The notes beneath the pieces were generated by a model that saw only the letters and a program-made list of their open reading frames with translations, made no database searches and was not told where the DNA came from. Shown one piece after another: positions 8,013 through 16,802 of a stretch of 64,000 nucleotides of DNA (position 1 is its first letter; each line of letters starts with the position of its first letter). Position numbers and translations under genes: made by a program. Location of the stretch: assembly GCA_002356515.1 (NCBI GenBank), contig AP017605.1:6991020-7055019 (forward strand), given 5' to 3'. The DNA is from Mesorhizobium loti. Its GTDB lineage: Bacteria; Pseudomonadota; Alphaproteobacteria; Rhizobiales; Rhizobiaceae.

Positions 8013-8897
8013 ATGTCGGCCTTCGTTGCAGCACAAGCGCCAGGGGGCCGGTCTTCATCGGGCTTCCGGCTCGCCATGCTGCTGCCCGGCGCGCTGGTCA
8101 CCTTCCTGCTGATCCTGTTCGCGCTTGGGCTGGTGCTGTTCCTCGCCTTCCGTGGCAATGACGGGTCGCTGCTCGGCGTCGGGCTGACCGTCGGGAACTT
8201 CGTCACCGTGGCCACCGATCCGCTCTACTGGACGGTGACGCTGCGCTCGCTGGTCATTGCCGGCCTGGTGACGCTGGCGACCGTCGTCACCGCCTATCCC
8301 GTCGCCTACTATCTCGCCTTCCACGCCGGGCGGCGGCGCGGCCTGCTGCTTTTCCTGGTGACGCTGCCGTTCTGGACCAGCTATCTCCTGCGCGTCTTCG
8401 CCTGGAAGATCGTGCTCGCCTATAACGGCGTCCTGAACTCGGCGCTGATTGAAAGCGGCATTTGGTCGGAGCCGACATTGGCCTTTCTCAACACGCCGGC
8501 CGCGGTGGTCGTCACGCTCGCTCATGCCTACGCGCCCTTCGCCATCCTGCCGATCTATGTGGCGCTGGACACCATTCCGAAATCGTTGCTCGAGGCCGCC
8601 TCCGACCTCGGCGCGCGGCCGTTCACCGCGTTCCGCCGCGTCGTGCTGCCGAACTCCATGCCGGGCGTATTGGCCGCCGCGCTGGTCGTTTTCGTACCGA
8701 CCGTTGGCGACTATGTCACGCCGGCCATGGTCGGCGGTCCGGCCAGCACCATGATCGGCACGCTGATCCAGTCACAGTTCGGCAAGGCCAATGACTGGCC
8801 GTTCGGTGCGGCCCTCTCGGTCTGCGTCATGCTGGTCATCCTCGTCGTCGTGCTGGTCGCGCGCGGCGCCGACCGCAGATTTGGCAGCCGCACATGA
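8013..8897 (+). CDS. ABC transporter permease (PotB type)
   Basis: A 294-residue inner-membrane permease with six predicted helices. The EAA loop is seen as EAASDLGARPFTAFRRVVLPNSMPG, which contacts the ATPase. ATG 8013 follows GGGCAGG; a GTG at 8001 is possible but has no ribosome site. It overlaps the next permease gene by 4 bp (ATGA). With the following genes it forms a spermidine/putrescine-type importer. Confidence 0.9.
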   Translation: MSAFVAAQAPGGRSSSGFRLAMLLPGALVTFLLILFALGLVLFLAFRGNDGSLLGVGLTVGNFVTVATDPLYWTVTLRSLVIAGLVTLATVVTAYPVAYYLAFHAGRRRGLLLFLVTLPFWTSYLLRVFAWKIVLAYNGVLNSALIESGIWSEPTLAFLNTPAAVVVTLAHAYAPFAILPIYVALDTIPKSLLEAASDLGARPFTAFRRVVLPNSMPGVLAAALVVFVPTVGDYVTPAMVGGPASTMIGTLIQSQFGKANDWPFGAALSVCVMLVILVVVLVARGADRRFGSRT

Positions 8898-9715
8898 AGG
8901 CGGAACAAGCCGACACGAAACGGGATGGCAGCTGGCTCGGCCTCTACGTGCTTGCCTATCTGGTGTTTCTCTACCTGCCGGTGCTGCTGATCCCGCTGTT
9001 TTCCTTCAACGATTCCATCCAGGCTGCGTTTCCGCTGCAGGGTCTTACGTTGCAATGGTATCAGACGCTCTACGGCAATCCGGCGCTGTCGGGCGCGCTT
9101 TTGAACAGTCTCGTCATCGCCGTCATCGCCGCATCCGGCGCCACGCTATGCGGCATCACCGTTTCCTATATGGACCTCTATGGCCGCTCGCCTCTGGCCG
9201 CCACGATCAGCGCCATCGCCCGGCTGCCGATCCTCATTCCCGGTGTCATCGTCGGCATATCCCTCTTGATTCTGGTCAACCTCATTGGCCTTGGACCATC
9301 GCGCGTCGCCATCGTGCTTGGCCACATACTGGTGGCGCTGCCGACGACGGTGGTCGTCATGCGCAGCCGTTTCGCCGCCATTCCCAGGACGGTTCGCGAG
9401 GCCGCGCTCGACCTCGGCGCCTCCGACTGGACGACGTTCCGGCGCGTCATGCTGCCGCTCAGCCTGCCGGCCGTGCTGTCGGCCTTCATGCTTGCCTTCC
9501 TGATTTCCTTCGACGAATTCATCGTCGTCTTCTTTCTCGCCGGAACTGAGCCGACGCTGCCGCTCTACATCTGGAGCCAGCTGCGCTTCCCCCGCTCGCT
9601 GCCGACCGTCATGGCGCTGGGGACGGTGATCCTGGCCGTATCCTTCATCATCGCCGGCACCGCCGAGATCCTGCGCCATCGCGGGCTCGGCGCCGCGCGC
9701 CGCAATCCAGCCTGA
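8894..9715 (+). CDS. ABC transporter permease (PotC type)
   Basis: A 273-residue second permease half with six predicted helices and the EAA loop EAALDLGASDWTTFRRVMLP. The tail FDEFIVVFFLAG and TLPLYIWSQL is typical of PotC-like proteins. Translation is coupled to the PotB-like gene through ATGA. It pairs with that protein to form the translocation path. Confidence 0.92.
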   Translation: MKAEQADTKRDGSWLGLYVLAYLVFLYLPVLLIPLFSFNDSIQAAFPLQGLTLQWYQTLYGNPALSGALLNSLVIAVIAASGATLCGITVSYMDLYGRSPLAATISAIARLPILIPGVIVGISLLILVNLIGLGPSRVAIVLGHILVALPTTVVVMRSRFAAIPRTVREAALDLGASDWTTFRRVMLPLSLPAVLSAFMLAFLISFDEFIVVFFLAGTEPTLPLYIWSQLRFPRSLPTVMALGTVILAVSFIIAGTAEILRHRGLGAARRNPA

Positions 9716-9741
9716 CCATAACAAAGAAGAGGAGAACGAAA

Positions 9742-10812
9742 ATGACCTTCCACCTGAAATCGATAACCGGACACAAAGCTCGCGCCGGCCTTGCCGCACT
9801 GGCGCTCGCACTGTCGTCGACCGTGGCGCTGGCCGCCGAAAAGCTGCAATATTTCACCTGGTCGGGCTACGAGCTGCCCGACTTCAACAAGAGCTTCCTC
9901 GCTGCGCACCCCGATGGCGTCGAGGCCTCGATCTTCGGGGACGACGACGATGCCTTCACCAAGGTCAAGGCTGGCTTCCGTCCTGACATCGCGCATCCCT
10001 GCTACGACAAGGTGGCGCGCTGGAACAAGGAAGGCCTGCTGCAGCCGATCGACACCAAGCGCATCAAGAACTGGGATTCGATCTTCCCGGTGTTCAAGAA
10101 CCTGCCCGACCTGCAAGCCGGCGACGGCAAGGTCTGGATGGTGCCGTGGGACTGGGGCAACACCTCGATCCTCTACCGCACCGATCTGGTGAAGAATCCC
10201 GAGGCGAGCTGGAACCTGCTCTGGGACAAGCAATATGCCGGCCGCATGGCGACCATCGACGCCGTCCACGATACGCCCATCGTCGCCGCACTTCTCGCCG
10301 GCGTGAACCCCTTCGACATGACACCTGAGCAAATGGACAAGGTCGCGGCAAAGCTGCGCGAACAGCGCCCGCTGCTGTCGAGCTACACCACCGACATGAC
10401 CTCGGTCGAGCAGGCGCTGGCCAGCGGCCAGCTGGTCGCCGCCATGACCTGGAACGCGTCGGCCACCTCGCTGAAGAAGCAGGGCGTGCCGGTCGAGTTC
10501 ATGAAGCCGAAGGAAGGCATGCTGACCTGGGCCTGCGGCTTCGTCATGCTCAAGGACGCCAAGAATGTCGATCTCGCCTATGATTTCATCAACAGCCGGC
10601 TCGACGCCGACTCGGGTAAGTTTCTCATTCAGTCCTACGGCTATGGCAGTTCGCTGAGCACCGCTTTCGCCGGCGTGGCGAAGGACGAGCTGGAGAAACT
10701 GCAGCTGCCGTCCGATCCGGAAGTGATGCTGAAGAGCACGATCTTCACCGGGCCGATGAAGCAGAATGACGATGTGGCAAAGATGTTCGAGAAGGTGAAG
10801 GCTGGCGGGTGA
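9742..10812 (+). CDS. Polyamine-type ABC transporter substrate-binding protein (PotD type)
   Basis: A 356-residue periplasmic protein with a signal peptide of about 31 residues (cut near VALAAE). The mature start KLQYFTWSGYELPDFNKSF and the segment WMVPWDWGNTSILYRTDLV match PotD/PotF-type proteins. The acidic run GDDDDAF could help bind a cationic ligand. SD AAGAGGAG precedes the ATG, 26 bp after the permease gene. A long palindrome follows its stop. Confidence 0.92.
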   Translation: MTFHLKSITGHKARAGLAALALALSSTVALAAEKLQYFTWSGYELPDFNKSFLAAHPDGVEASIFGDDDDAFTKVKAGFRPDIAHPCYDKVARWNKEGLLQPIDTKRIKNWDSIFPVFKNLPDLQAGDGKVWMVPWDWGNTSILYRTDLVKNPEASWNLLWDKQYAGRMATIDAVHDTPIVAALLAGVNPFDMTPEQMDKVAAKLREQRPLLSSYTTDMTSVEQALASGQLVAAMTWNASATSLKKQGVPVEFMKPKEGMLTWACGFVMLKDAKNVDLAYDFINSRLDADSGKFLIQSYGYGSSLSTAFAGVAKDELEKLQLPSDPEVMLKSTIFTGPMKQNDDVAKMFEKVKAGG

Positions 10813-10822
10813 GGCTGATCTT

Positions 10823-10965
10823 CCCTTCTCCCCTTGTGGGAGAAGGTGTCGCCGAAGGCGACGGGTGAGGGGTGCTCCAGCTTGGCGCCGACGGCGATCC
10901 GTCACCCACCCCTCATCCGTCTCGGCGCTGCGCGCCGATCCACCTTCTCCCACAAGGGGAGAAGG
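10823..10965. repeat. Inverted pair of two-stem palindromic repeats (family C), no gene inside
   Basis: Forward copy 10823-10874: stem CCTTCTCCC/GGGAGAAGG, small stem TCGCC-gaa-GGCGA, then a G-rich tail. Reverse copy 10903-10965 has the same parts in opposite order. About 28 bp separate the tails, so the whole is a 143-bp imperfect palindrome. It lies between the binding-protein gene and the regulator gene and could attenuate read-through or protect the upstream mRNA. The pair has the same tail-to-tail arrangement as the pair around the DUF559 gene at 48786. Confidence 0.85.
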
Positions 10966-11015
10966 CAAAACCGCGAAGCACTGCGCCAGTGAAGTGATGC
11001 AACGAGGACGAATGC

Positions 11016-11618
11016 ATGGATGTTCTTGACGAAGCGAAACCCAAGGACGATGCCGACGTTCGCGTTGGCCGGCGCGTGCGGGCGCTGCGGCTCGAGCGCC
11101 GCCTGTCGCTGGCCGAACTGGCGGCAAAAGCCGGCGTGTCGATCGGTGCGCTGAGCCAGATCGAGCGCGGCATGTCCTCGTTGCGCGTCAAGGTGATCTG
11201 GCCGCTCGCCGCTGCGCTGGACATTGAGCCGTCGGCGCTGATTGCCGACGGCAATGATGCCGTCAACGATCTCTATTGCGTGCGCGCCGACAAAAGGCGG
11301 CAGATCCCGGTCAAGTCGGAAGGCATCGCCAAGGCGCTGCTGTCGCCGCCGGGCGCGACGCTCACCGGCATGCTGGTGACGGTCGAGGCCGATGGCGGCA
11401 CGGCGGAAGCCTATGCCCATGCCGGCCATGAATTCGGCTATGTCCTTTCGGGCGAGGTCGAACTGGTGGTGGATTCGACCAAATACGGGTTGAAGACCGG
11501 CGACAGCTTTGCCTTCAGGAGCACGCTTTTGCATGCCTTCCGCAATCCAGGCGCCGAGCAATGCCAGATCCTCTGGGTCAACACGACAAAACCCTCCGAG
11601 GTTCGCGATGGCGCCTGA
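11016..11618 (+). CDS. XRE family transcriptional regulator with C-terminal cupin domain
   Basis: A 200-residue protein: N-terminal helix-turn-helix (about 16-70; LSLAELAAKAGVSIGALSQIERG) and a C-terminal cupin barrel (about 105-190; HAGHEFGYVLSGEVEL, GDSFAFRSTLLHAFRNPG). This layout is that of PuuR-like regulators that sense small metabolites, often polyamines or amino acids. GAGGACG precedes the ATG. Lying inside the transporter operon, it is the obvious candidate local regulator. Confidence 0.9.
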   Translation: MDVLDEAKPKDDADVRVGRRVRALRLERRLSLAELAAKAGVSIGALSQIERGMSSLRVKVIWPLAAALDIEPSALIADGNDAVNDLYCVRADKRRQIPVKSEGIAKALLSPPGATLTGMLVTVEADGGTAEAYAHAGHEFGYVLSGEVELVVDSTKYGLKTGDSFAFRSTLLHAFRNPGAEQCQILWVNTTKPSEVRDGA

Positions 11619-12693
11619 TCCACTTGTCCGGTTGCAGGCGGTCTCGAAGGTTTTTCCCGGCGGCATCGTTGGGCTCGATGCCGTCGACCTCGACATTATC
11701 AGCGGCGAGTTCATCACGCTGCTTGGGCCATCGGGCTGCGGCAAGACCACCAGCCTGCGCGTCATTGCCGGTTTCGAAAGCCCCTCGAGCGGCAAGGTCT
11801 TGCTCGACGGCCGCGACATCACCGCGCTTCGGCCCTTCGACCGGCCCGTCAACACCGTGTTCCAGGATTACGCGCTGTTTCCGCATATGGACGTCGCCGA
11901 GAATGTCGGCTTCGGCCTGTCCCTGCGCAAACTGTCCGGCGCCGAGCAGGCCAAGCGCGTCGGCGAGGCGCTCGACATGGTCGGTCTCGCCGACAAGCTC
12001 CGCGCCCGCGTCTCCGAACTCTCGGGCGGCCAGCGTCAGCGCGTGGCACTTGCCCGCGCCATCGTCTGCGAGCCGCGCGTGCTTTTACTCGACGAGCCGC
12101 TGTCGGCGCTCGACGCGCATCTGCGCGAACAGATGCAGGTGGAACTGAAGCGGCTGCAATCGCGGCTTGGCACCACCTTCGTCATGGTCACCCACGACCA
12201 GACCGAGGCTTTGTCGATCTCCGACCGCATCGTCGTCATGAACAAGGGCCGCATCGAGCAGATTGCGCCGCCGGCGACGCTCTATGACCGGCCCGCCACG
12301 AAGTTCGTGGCGAGCTTCATCGGCACCATGAACCTGCTGCAGTCACACTTTGTCGGCCGCGATGGCGATCGCCTGCGTTTTACCGCCGGCACCTTGCCAC
12401 TGGAGGCCGTTTCTGAAACCGGCCAGTCACCCGGCGAAGGCGAAATGCGCACCATCGGCGTGCGTCCGGAGGATTTGCTGGCGGCCACCGAGGCGGCCGA
12501 AGGAACCGCGCCGGCGCGGGTGAACAGCATCGTCTTCCACGGCCGTACCTTGCGGCTGCACGCCGAGCTGGGGCAGGGGTTGCCGGTGGTGATCGATGCG
12601 CCGCGCCAGGCCGAGGGGTTTCAATTCAGCGTCGGCGACGTGGCGCATATCAGCCTGCGCCGTGGCGCCAACTGCCCTATGCTGCCGGGCTAG
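11608..12693 (+). CDS. ABC transporter ATP-binding protein (PotA type)
   Basis: A 361-residue ATPase. Seen: Walker A GPSGCGKTT (40-48), signature LSGGQ (138-142), Walker B LLLDEP (159-164), switch H196, and a TOBE-like C-terminal region after about residue 280. The frame stays open upstream, but ATG 11608 fits the family N-terminus, follows CGAGG and overlaps the regulator gene by 11 bp. It energises the permeases at 8013-9715. Confidence 0.92.
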   Translation: MAPDPLVRLQAVSKVFPGGIVGLDAVDLDIISGEFITLLGPSGCGKTTSLRVIAGFESPSSGKVLLDGRDITALRPFDRPVNTVFQDYALFPHMDVAENVGFGLSLRKLSGAEQAKRVGEALDMVGLADKLRARVSELSGGQRQRVALARAIVCEPRVLLLDEPLSALDAHLREQMQVELKRLQSRLGTTFVMVTHDQTEALSISDRIVVMNKGRIEQIAPPATLYDRPATKFVASFIGTMNLLQSHFVGRDGDRLRFTAGTLPLEAVSETGQSPGEGEMRTIGVRPEDLLAATEAAEGTAPARVNSIVFHGRTLRLHAELGQGLPVVIDAPRQAEGFQFSVGDVAHISLRRGANCPMLPG

Positions 12694-12888
12694 TCTGATC
12701 CACCTTCGCAAGGTTGCCGCCAATTGACCGGCCAGGACGATTCCATGGCCGGCATGTGAGAAATCGTCGCCACACAGTCGCGCTATATCTATCGTCCTGA
12801 CACGCCTTGTCAGCTGTCGTGCGGGCAAAGGTGGCGGGCCGGCAAGCGATCCCCTACTTCGAGTGCGTCTGAACAGGAGGAACACAAA

Positions 12889-13242
12889 ATGACCATCGCA
12901 GAAATTGCCAAGGATTTCACCGAGCTCCTCAAGCAGGGAGACCACAACGGTGCCGCCGAAAAATACAATGCCGACGACATCGCCAGCTACGAAGCCATGG
13001 AAGGGCCGATGGCCGTCAGCCATGGCAAGGAGGCCCTCAGGCAGAAGAGCCAGTGGTGGCAGGAAAACCACGAAGTCCATGGCGGCTCGGTCGAAGGCCC
13101 CTATGTCAATGGCGACCAGTTCGCGGTGCGCTTCACCTTCGACATAACGCCCAAGGCCACCGGCCAGCGCGTCACCATGGATGAGGTCGGCCTGTACACG
13201 GTCAAGAACGGCAAGATCGCCGAAGAGCGCTTTTACTACTGA
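12889..13242 (+). CDS. NTF2-like (SnoaL-type) family protein
   Basis: A 117-residue alpha+beta barrel protein. The pattern FTELLKQGDHNGAAEKY, HGKEALRQKSQWWQ and DEVGLYTVKNGKIAEERFYY is typical of SnoaL-like domains; the strong SD AGGAGG precedes the ATG. Members can be isomerases, hydrolases or ligand binders, and no catalytic residues mark a specific reaction. It stands alone, 195 bp after the transporter ATPase gene; that gap shows no other feature. Confidence 0.85.
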   Translation: MTIAEIAKDFTELLKQGDHNGAAEKYNADDIASYEAMEGPMAVSHGKEALRQKSQWWQENHEVHGGSVEGPYVNGDQFAVRFTFDITPKATGQRVTMDEVGLYTVKNGKIAEERFYY

Positions 13243-13519
13243 GGCAGGAAACTCCGACTTCGGAGTCTGCTCTTCGCTACAGGATCGAGTACAAGCATGG
13301 TGGCCAGGACGGTGTCTTGGCCATCATGCGAGAGGTCCAAATCGTCTTCAGATACTTGGCAAGCTGGTCGGCCACCGTGCCCCAGCCATCGAAGAAACCC
13401 ATCCTCTAGTATCGGCAAGCCCGAAAATTCCGCGGTTGCGAGCCTGGGCGCTGGCAAAGCGGGAAGGGCGGTTTTAGGCTGTGGGACGGATTTGACTGTC
13501 AGCCCAAGGGAAGCACGCT

Positions 13520-13867
13520 TTGACGATTACGATCTATGGCATCACCACCTGCGACACGGTCAAGAAGGCGCGCGTCTGGCTGGAGAGCCATGATGTGCCC
13601 TACCGTTTCCACGATTTTCGCGCGGAGGGGCTCGATGCGAAGCGGCTCGATGGCTGGGTCGGCAAGGTCGGCTGGGAAAAGCTGCTCAACAAGAGCAGCA
13701 CCACGTTCCGCGAGCTGGCGGACAAGGACAAGCAGGGCCTCGATGAAAAGAAGGCCAAGGCCCTGATGCTGGCCAAGCCAACGATGGTCAAGCGGCCGGT
13801 GCTGGAGGTGGGTGACCGGGTTCTCGTTGGCTTCAAGCCGGAGGCTTATGAGCAGGCGGTGAGGTAG
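13520..13867 (+). CDS. ArsC/Spx-like reductase family protein (YffB type)
   Basis: A 115-residue thioredoxin-fold protein. ITIYGITTCDTVKKARVWL carries the single N-terminal cysteine of the ArsC/YffB family, and TMVKRPVLEVGDRVLVGF is the usual C-terminal motif. True arsenate reductases use a conserved arginine set that I cannot confirm here, so arsenate activity should not be assumed. The start is TTG with AAGGGA upstream. The 277 bp before it hold only a small stem (13251-13266) and no supported gene. Confidence 0.85.
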   Translation: MTITIYGITTCDTVKKARVWLESHDVPYRFHDFRAEGLDAKRLDGWVGKVGWEKLLNKSSTTFRELADKDKQGLDEKKAKALMLAKPTMVKRPVLEVGDRVLVGFKPEAYEQAVR

Positions 13868-13891
13868 GTAGCGAAGCCGTTGAAGCTGCCG

Positions 13892-13937
13892 ATCTCCCCC
13901 CTCGTGGGGGAGATGTCCGGCAGGACAGAGGGGGGCG
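13892..13937 (+). repeat. Two-stem palindromic repeat, family C
   Basis: Stem ATCTCCCCC/GGGGGAGAT with loop ctcgt (13892-13914), then GTCC/GGAC (13915-13926) and a G-rich tail. The architecture matches the copies at 10823 and 48723. It lies between two convergent genes and might act as a bidirectional transcription end. Confidence 0.8.
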
Positions 13938-13969
13938 CTGTCCCGCCGGCCTCAGAAGTTCCGGCCGCC

Positions 13970-14326
13970 TCAGCCGATCCCGCGCATATACCCCGCCAGC
14001 GCCACGGCATTGTTGTGCGCTTCGTCATGGGCGCCGTAGAGCAGCGTTACCTTGCCCTCGCGAAGCAGGTGGCGCAATTGCGTCACCGCCTCGCCATTCC
14101 CATCCAGCTCAACACGATACCGCTCCTGAAACTCTGCCCAGCGCGCCGGTTCATGCCCGAACCACTTTCGCAATTCATCGCTCGGCGCAACCTCCTTCAG
14201 CCACAGCGCCAGCGCGGCATGCTCTTTGCTGACGCCGCGTGGCCAGATGCGATCGACGAGGACCCGCTGCCCGTCACCAGGTGCCGGTGGCTCGTAAATC
14301 CGCTTCACCGTCAGGTCGAAGGCCAT
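13970..14326 (-). CDS. DUF488 family protein
   Basis: A 118-residue cytoplasmic protein of unknown function. The family signature is clear: VDRIWPRGVSKE, WLKEVAPSDELRKWFGH, FQERYRVEL and LLYGAHDEAHNNAVAL. ATG 14326 follows GAGG at good spacing; a longer start at 14359 would overlap the aminopeptidase gene. It lies 23 bp after the aminopeptidase stop and may be cotranscribed with it. Confidence 0.88.
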   Translation of the reverse strand: MAFDLTVKRIYEPPAPGDGQRVLVDRIWPRGVSKEHAALALWLKEVAPSDELRKWFGHEPARWAEFQERYRVELDGNGEAVTQLRHLLREGKVTLLYGAHDEAHNNAVALAGYMRGIG

Positions 14327-14349
14327 CACACCCTCGCTGGTTGGAACCT

Positions 14350-15606
14350 TCAGACCCACTCGCCCTTGCGCATCACAGGCACGCGGCTGCCGTCCTTGTG
14401 GACGCCGTCAATGTCGATCTTGTCCGAGCCGATCATCCAGTCGATGTGGATAAAACTCTTGTTGCCGCCGCGCGCGGCGATCTCGTCCTGGCTGAGCGAG
14501 GCGCCGTCGACGAAGCACTTCGAATAGCACTGCCCGAGCGCGATGTGGCAGGCGGCGTTCTCGTCGAACAGCGTGTTGAAGAACAGCAGGCCGCTGGCCG
14601 AGATCGGCGACGAATGCGGCACCAGCGCCACTTCGCCCAGACGCCGCGATCCGTCGTCGGTGTCGAGCACCTTTTTCAGCACATCCTCGCCCTTCGAAGC
14701 CTTGGCCTCGACGATCCGGCCTTCCTCGAACCGCACCGAGATCTCGTCGATCAGCGTGCCCTGGTAGGACAGCGGCTTGGTCGAGGAGACATGGCCCTCG
14801 ACCCGCCTGGCATGCGGCGTGGTGAACACCTCTTCGGTCGGGATGTTGGGGTTGCAGGTGATGCCGTTCTTGGCGGTCGAGGCACCGCCCATCCACTCAT
14901 GGCCGTCAGCCAGTCCGACCGTCAGGTCGGTGCCCCGTCCGGTGAAATGCAGGGCGTGGAAATTATGGCCGTTGAGCCATTCGGTCCGGCCGCGCAGCGC
15001 GGCATTGTGCGCCGTCCAGCTGCCGATCGGGTCTTCCACGTCGACCCGTGATGCCGCGAAGATGGCATCGGCGAGCTTGGCCACGGCGACATCGTCGGCA
15101 TCGCCAGGGAAAACCTGCTTGGCCCAGGCGAGGTCCGGATAGGCGACGATGTTCCAGTTGATGTCGAAGCCGGTGATCTTTTCCAGCGCCGGCTGGTAGG
15201 CCATCGAATTGGCCTTGTTGGCGCGCGCCACTTTCGCCGGGTCCTGCGCCGACAACAGCGATGGATCCTCGCCGCGCACGGCAAGCCTGGCCGCATTTTT
15301 GGAAAAAGCCTTCGCCATGCCTTCATAGAGCCAGCCGGCGGCGTGGTCGAAACCGGCGTCCGCCCCGAAGCGGTAGCGCGCCAGCGTCATCTCGTCATCG
15401 TTGAAGATCGGCGTCACCAGCCCCGCGCCGGCCTTGTAGGCATGTTCGACGATGCGCCTGGTCAACGGCAATGCTGCGATTGACGAGGTCAGCACCAGAT
15501 CCTGTCCGGGCTGCAATTGCAGCCCGACCTTGATGGCGACCTCCGCCAGCCTGTCGAGCTTTACCGGGTCGATCGTTGCGGAAACGCCGCGCGAATGTGT
15601 GGTCAT
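14350..15606 (-). CDS. M29 family aminopeptidase (AmpS/PepS type)
   Basis: A 418-residue metallo-aminopeptidase that removes N-terminal residues from peptides in the cytoplasm. Candidate metal and catalytic residues lie in NIPTEEVFTTP, RFEEGRIVEAKA, VALVPHSSPIS, ACHIALGQCY and FIHIDWMIGS, which together fit the dinuclear M29 site. Length is normal for the family. It starts at ATG 15606, upstream of which sits a 100-bp palindromic repeat. Confidence 0.92.
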   Translation of the reverse strand: MTTHSRGVSATIDPVKLDRLAEVAIKVGLQLQPGQDLVLTSSIAALPLTRRIVEHAYKAGAGLVTPIFNDDEMTLARYRFGADAGFDHAAGWLYEGMAKAFSKNAARLAVRGEDPSLLSAQDPAKVARANKANSMAYQPALEKITGFDINWNIVAYPDLAWAKQVFPGDADDVAVAKLADAIFAASRVDVEDPIGSWTAHNAALRGRTEWLNGHNFHALHFTGRGTDLTVGLADGHEWMGGASTAKNGITCNPNIPTEEVFTTPHARRVEGHVSSTKPLSYQGTLIDEISVRFEEGRIVEAKASKGEDVLKKVLDTDDGSRRLGEVALVPHSSPISASGLLFFNTLFDENAACHIALGQCYSKCFVDGASLSQDEIAARGGNKSFIHIDWMIGSDKIDIDGVHKDGSRVPVMRKGEWV

Positions 15607-15693
15607 GATCCTGCCTGCCGTGATGTTTGATCTGGTCTTACATAGACCGCGGCCGGCATCCTTTCCACCGCGATTGCGCTGGGCCAGTTCAGG

Positions 15694-15793
15694 CCATGAT
15701 CCCGAAAAGTGGGAACCGGTGTTCGGAAAAGATCATGGTCAACCAAAAGAGACCGAACCCCATCCCGATTCCATCGGGATGGAACAGGCTCTA
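15694..15793. repeat. Palindromic intergenic repeat, family A (long form)
   Basis: Outer stem CCATGATC/GATCATGG, inner CCGAA/TTCGG with an AAAA bulge on the 3' side, then a linker and a second perfect 10-bp hairpin CCATCCCGAT/ATCGGGATGG (15760-15782), ending ACAGGCTCTAG. The same end occurs in the copy at 47350-47414. The CTCTAG end contains the stop codon of the LysR gene on the opposite strand. Confidence 0.85.
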
Positions 15794-16705
15794 GGCCGCG
15801 CTTTCGAGCGATCCGAACTGCGCCATCGTTGCCGCGATCTCCTCCTTGATCCAGACTTTGAAGTCCCGGACCTTGCGGCTCTCCGTCTTGGCCGACGAGG
15901 TCACCAGCCAATAGCCGAGCCCGCTCTGGGCGCGAATTCCAAATGGGGCCACCAGCCGCCCGTCGGCCAGTGCATCCGCCGTCAGCAACTGCCAGCCCAG
16001 CATCACCCCATGGCCGGCAATCGCCGATTCCAGGCACAGCATCGGATCGGTGAAGCGCGCGCCCTTCTGGAAGGTGACGGGCGCAACACCGGCCGCGGCG
16101 AACCAGCTTTCCCAGTTGATCATCGCCCGCTCGTCGGTGATGGCGCAGGTCTGGGCAAGGTCCTCGATTGATTGCAGTTTCCTGGCGATCACAGGCGCGC
16201 AGACCGGGAAGACCTCCTGCGCCAGAAGCAGTTCCGCTTGCCCGCCCAGCCATTTGCCGTCGCCAAGCCGGATGGCGATGTCGATGTCGGAATGATCGAG
16301 ATCGGCCAGCCGCACCGACGCATCGATGCGCAGCAGCACATTGGGATGCCGGTCGAAGTGACGCGACAGTCTGGGCAGCAGCCATTTCGAAGCGAAGGCC
16401 GGTGCCGCCGAGACGACCAGTGTGCATTGCGTCGCCTCGTCGGCCAGTGCCACGGCCTGGGCAAGCTCGCGAAATCCAGCACCGAGGCGGGCCGCGAAGA
16501 CGCCGCCGAATTCGGTCAGCACCAGACTGCTCGCGGTGCGCTCGAACAGCGCCTGGCCAAGTTGCTTTTCGGTGCGGCTTATCTGCTGGCTGACGGCGCT
16601 GACGGAAACGTTGAGCTCGCCGGCGGCCGCGGCAAGCGAACCGAGACGGGCAACAGTTTCGACGGCGCGAAGGCCGTTGAGATGGACGCGGTTGAGCATG
16701 GCCAT
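15791..16705 (-). CDS. LysR family transcriptional regulator (GcvA type)
   Basis: A 304-residue regulator: N-terminal helix-turn-helix (about 1-60; LNGLRAVETVARLGSLAAAAGELNVSVSAVSQQI) and a substrate-binding domain (about 90-290). The MLNRVHLNGLRA start and SAVSQQIS segment are typical of GcvA-like members. ATG 16705 is chosen because the 48-residue upstream extension is not family-like and would cover a palindromic operator. The stop codon lies in an intergenic repeat, so the present C-terminus may be shaped by that insertion. The frameshifted gene at 16803 is divergent from it. Confidence 0.88.
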   Translation of the reverse strand: MAMLNRVHLNGLRAVETVARLGSLAAAAGELNVSVSAVSQQISRTEKQLGQALFERTASSLVLTEFGGVFAARLGAGFRELAQAVALADEATQCTLVVSAAPAFASKWLLPRLSRHFDRHPNVLLRIDASVRLADLDHSDIDIAIRLGDGKWLGGQAELLLAQEVFPVCAPVIARKLQSIEDLAQTCAITDERAMINWESWFAAAGVAPVTFQKGARFTDPMLCLESAIAGHGVMLGWQLLTADALADGRLVAPFGIRAQSGLGYWLVTSSAKTESRKVRDFKVWIKEEIAATMAQFGSLESAA

Positions 16706-16741
16706 TTGAGATTTTCTAAACTGCTCCGGCTGAAATCTCAA
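16706..16741. promoter_or_regulatory. Candidate LysR operator
   Basis: A perfect 9-bp inverted repeat, TTGAGATTT and AAATCTCAA, separated by 18 nt, abuts the LysR start codon and faces the divergent small gene. This is the usual place for a LysR autoregulatory site. Confidence 0.5.
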
Positions 16742-16802
16742 TTGAAAGACACGCAGAAACGGCAGATTTTGTCGATGGGAGCCAGATCCGAGGAGCCGAA
16801 AA

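Noticed and set aside
10823..10965. Possible CRISPR or IS end from repeated G/C-rich sequence
   Set aside because: There are no regularly spaced unique spacers and no transposase; the structure is a pair of palindromic repeats.
13236..13457. Minus-strand frame of 73 codons after the NTF2-like gene
   Set aside because: No ribosome site, no recognisable family, and it overlaps the end of a real gene. The region shows only a small stem without a T-run.
13520..13867. Arsenate resistance function for the ArsC-like gene
   Set aside because: It matches the YffB branch with one cysteine and has no arsenic genes nearby, so arsenate reduction is not supported.
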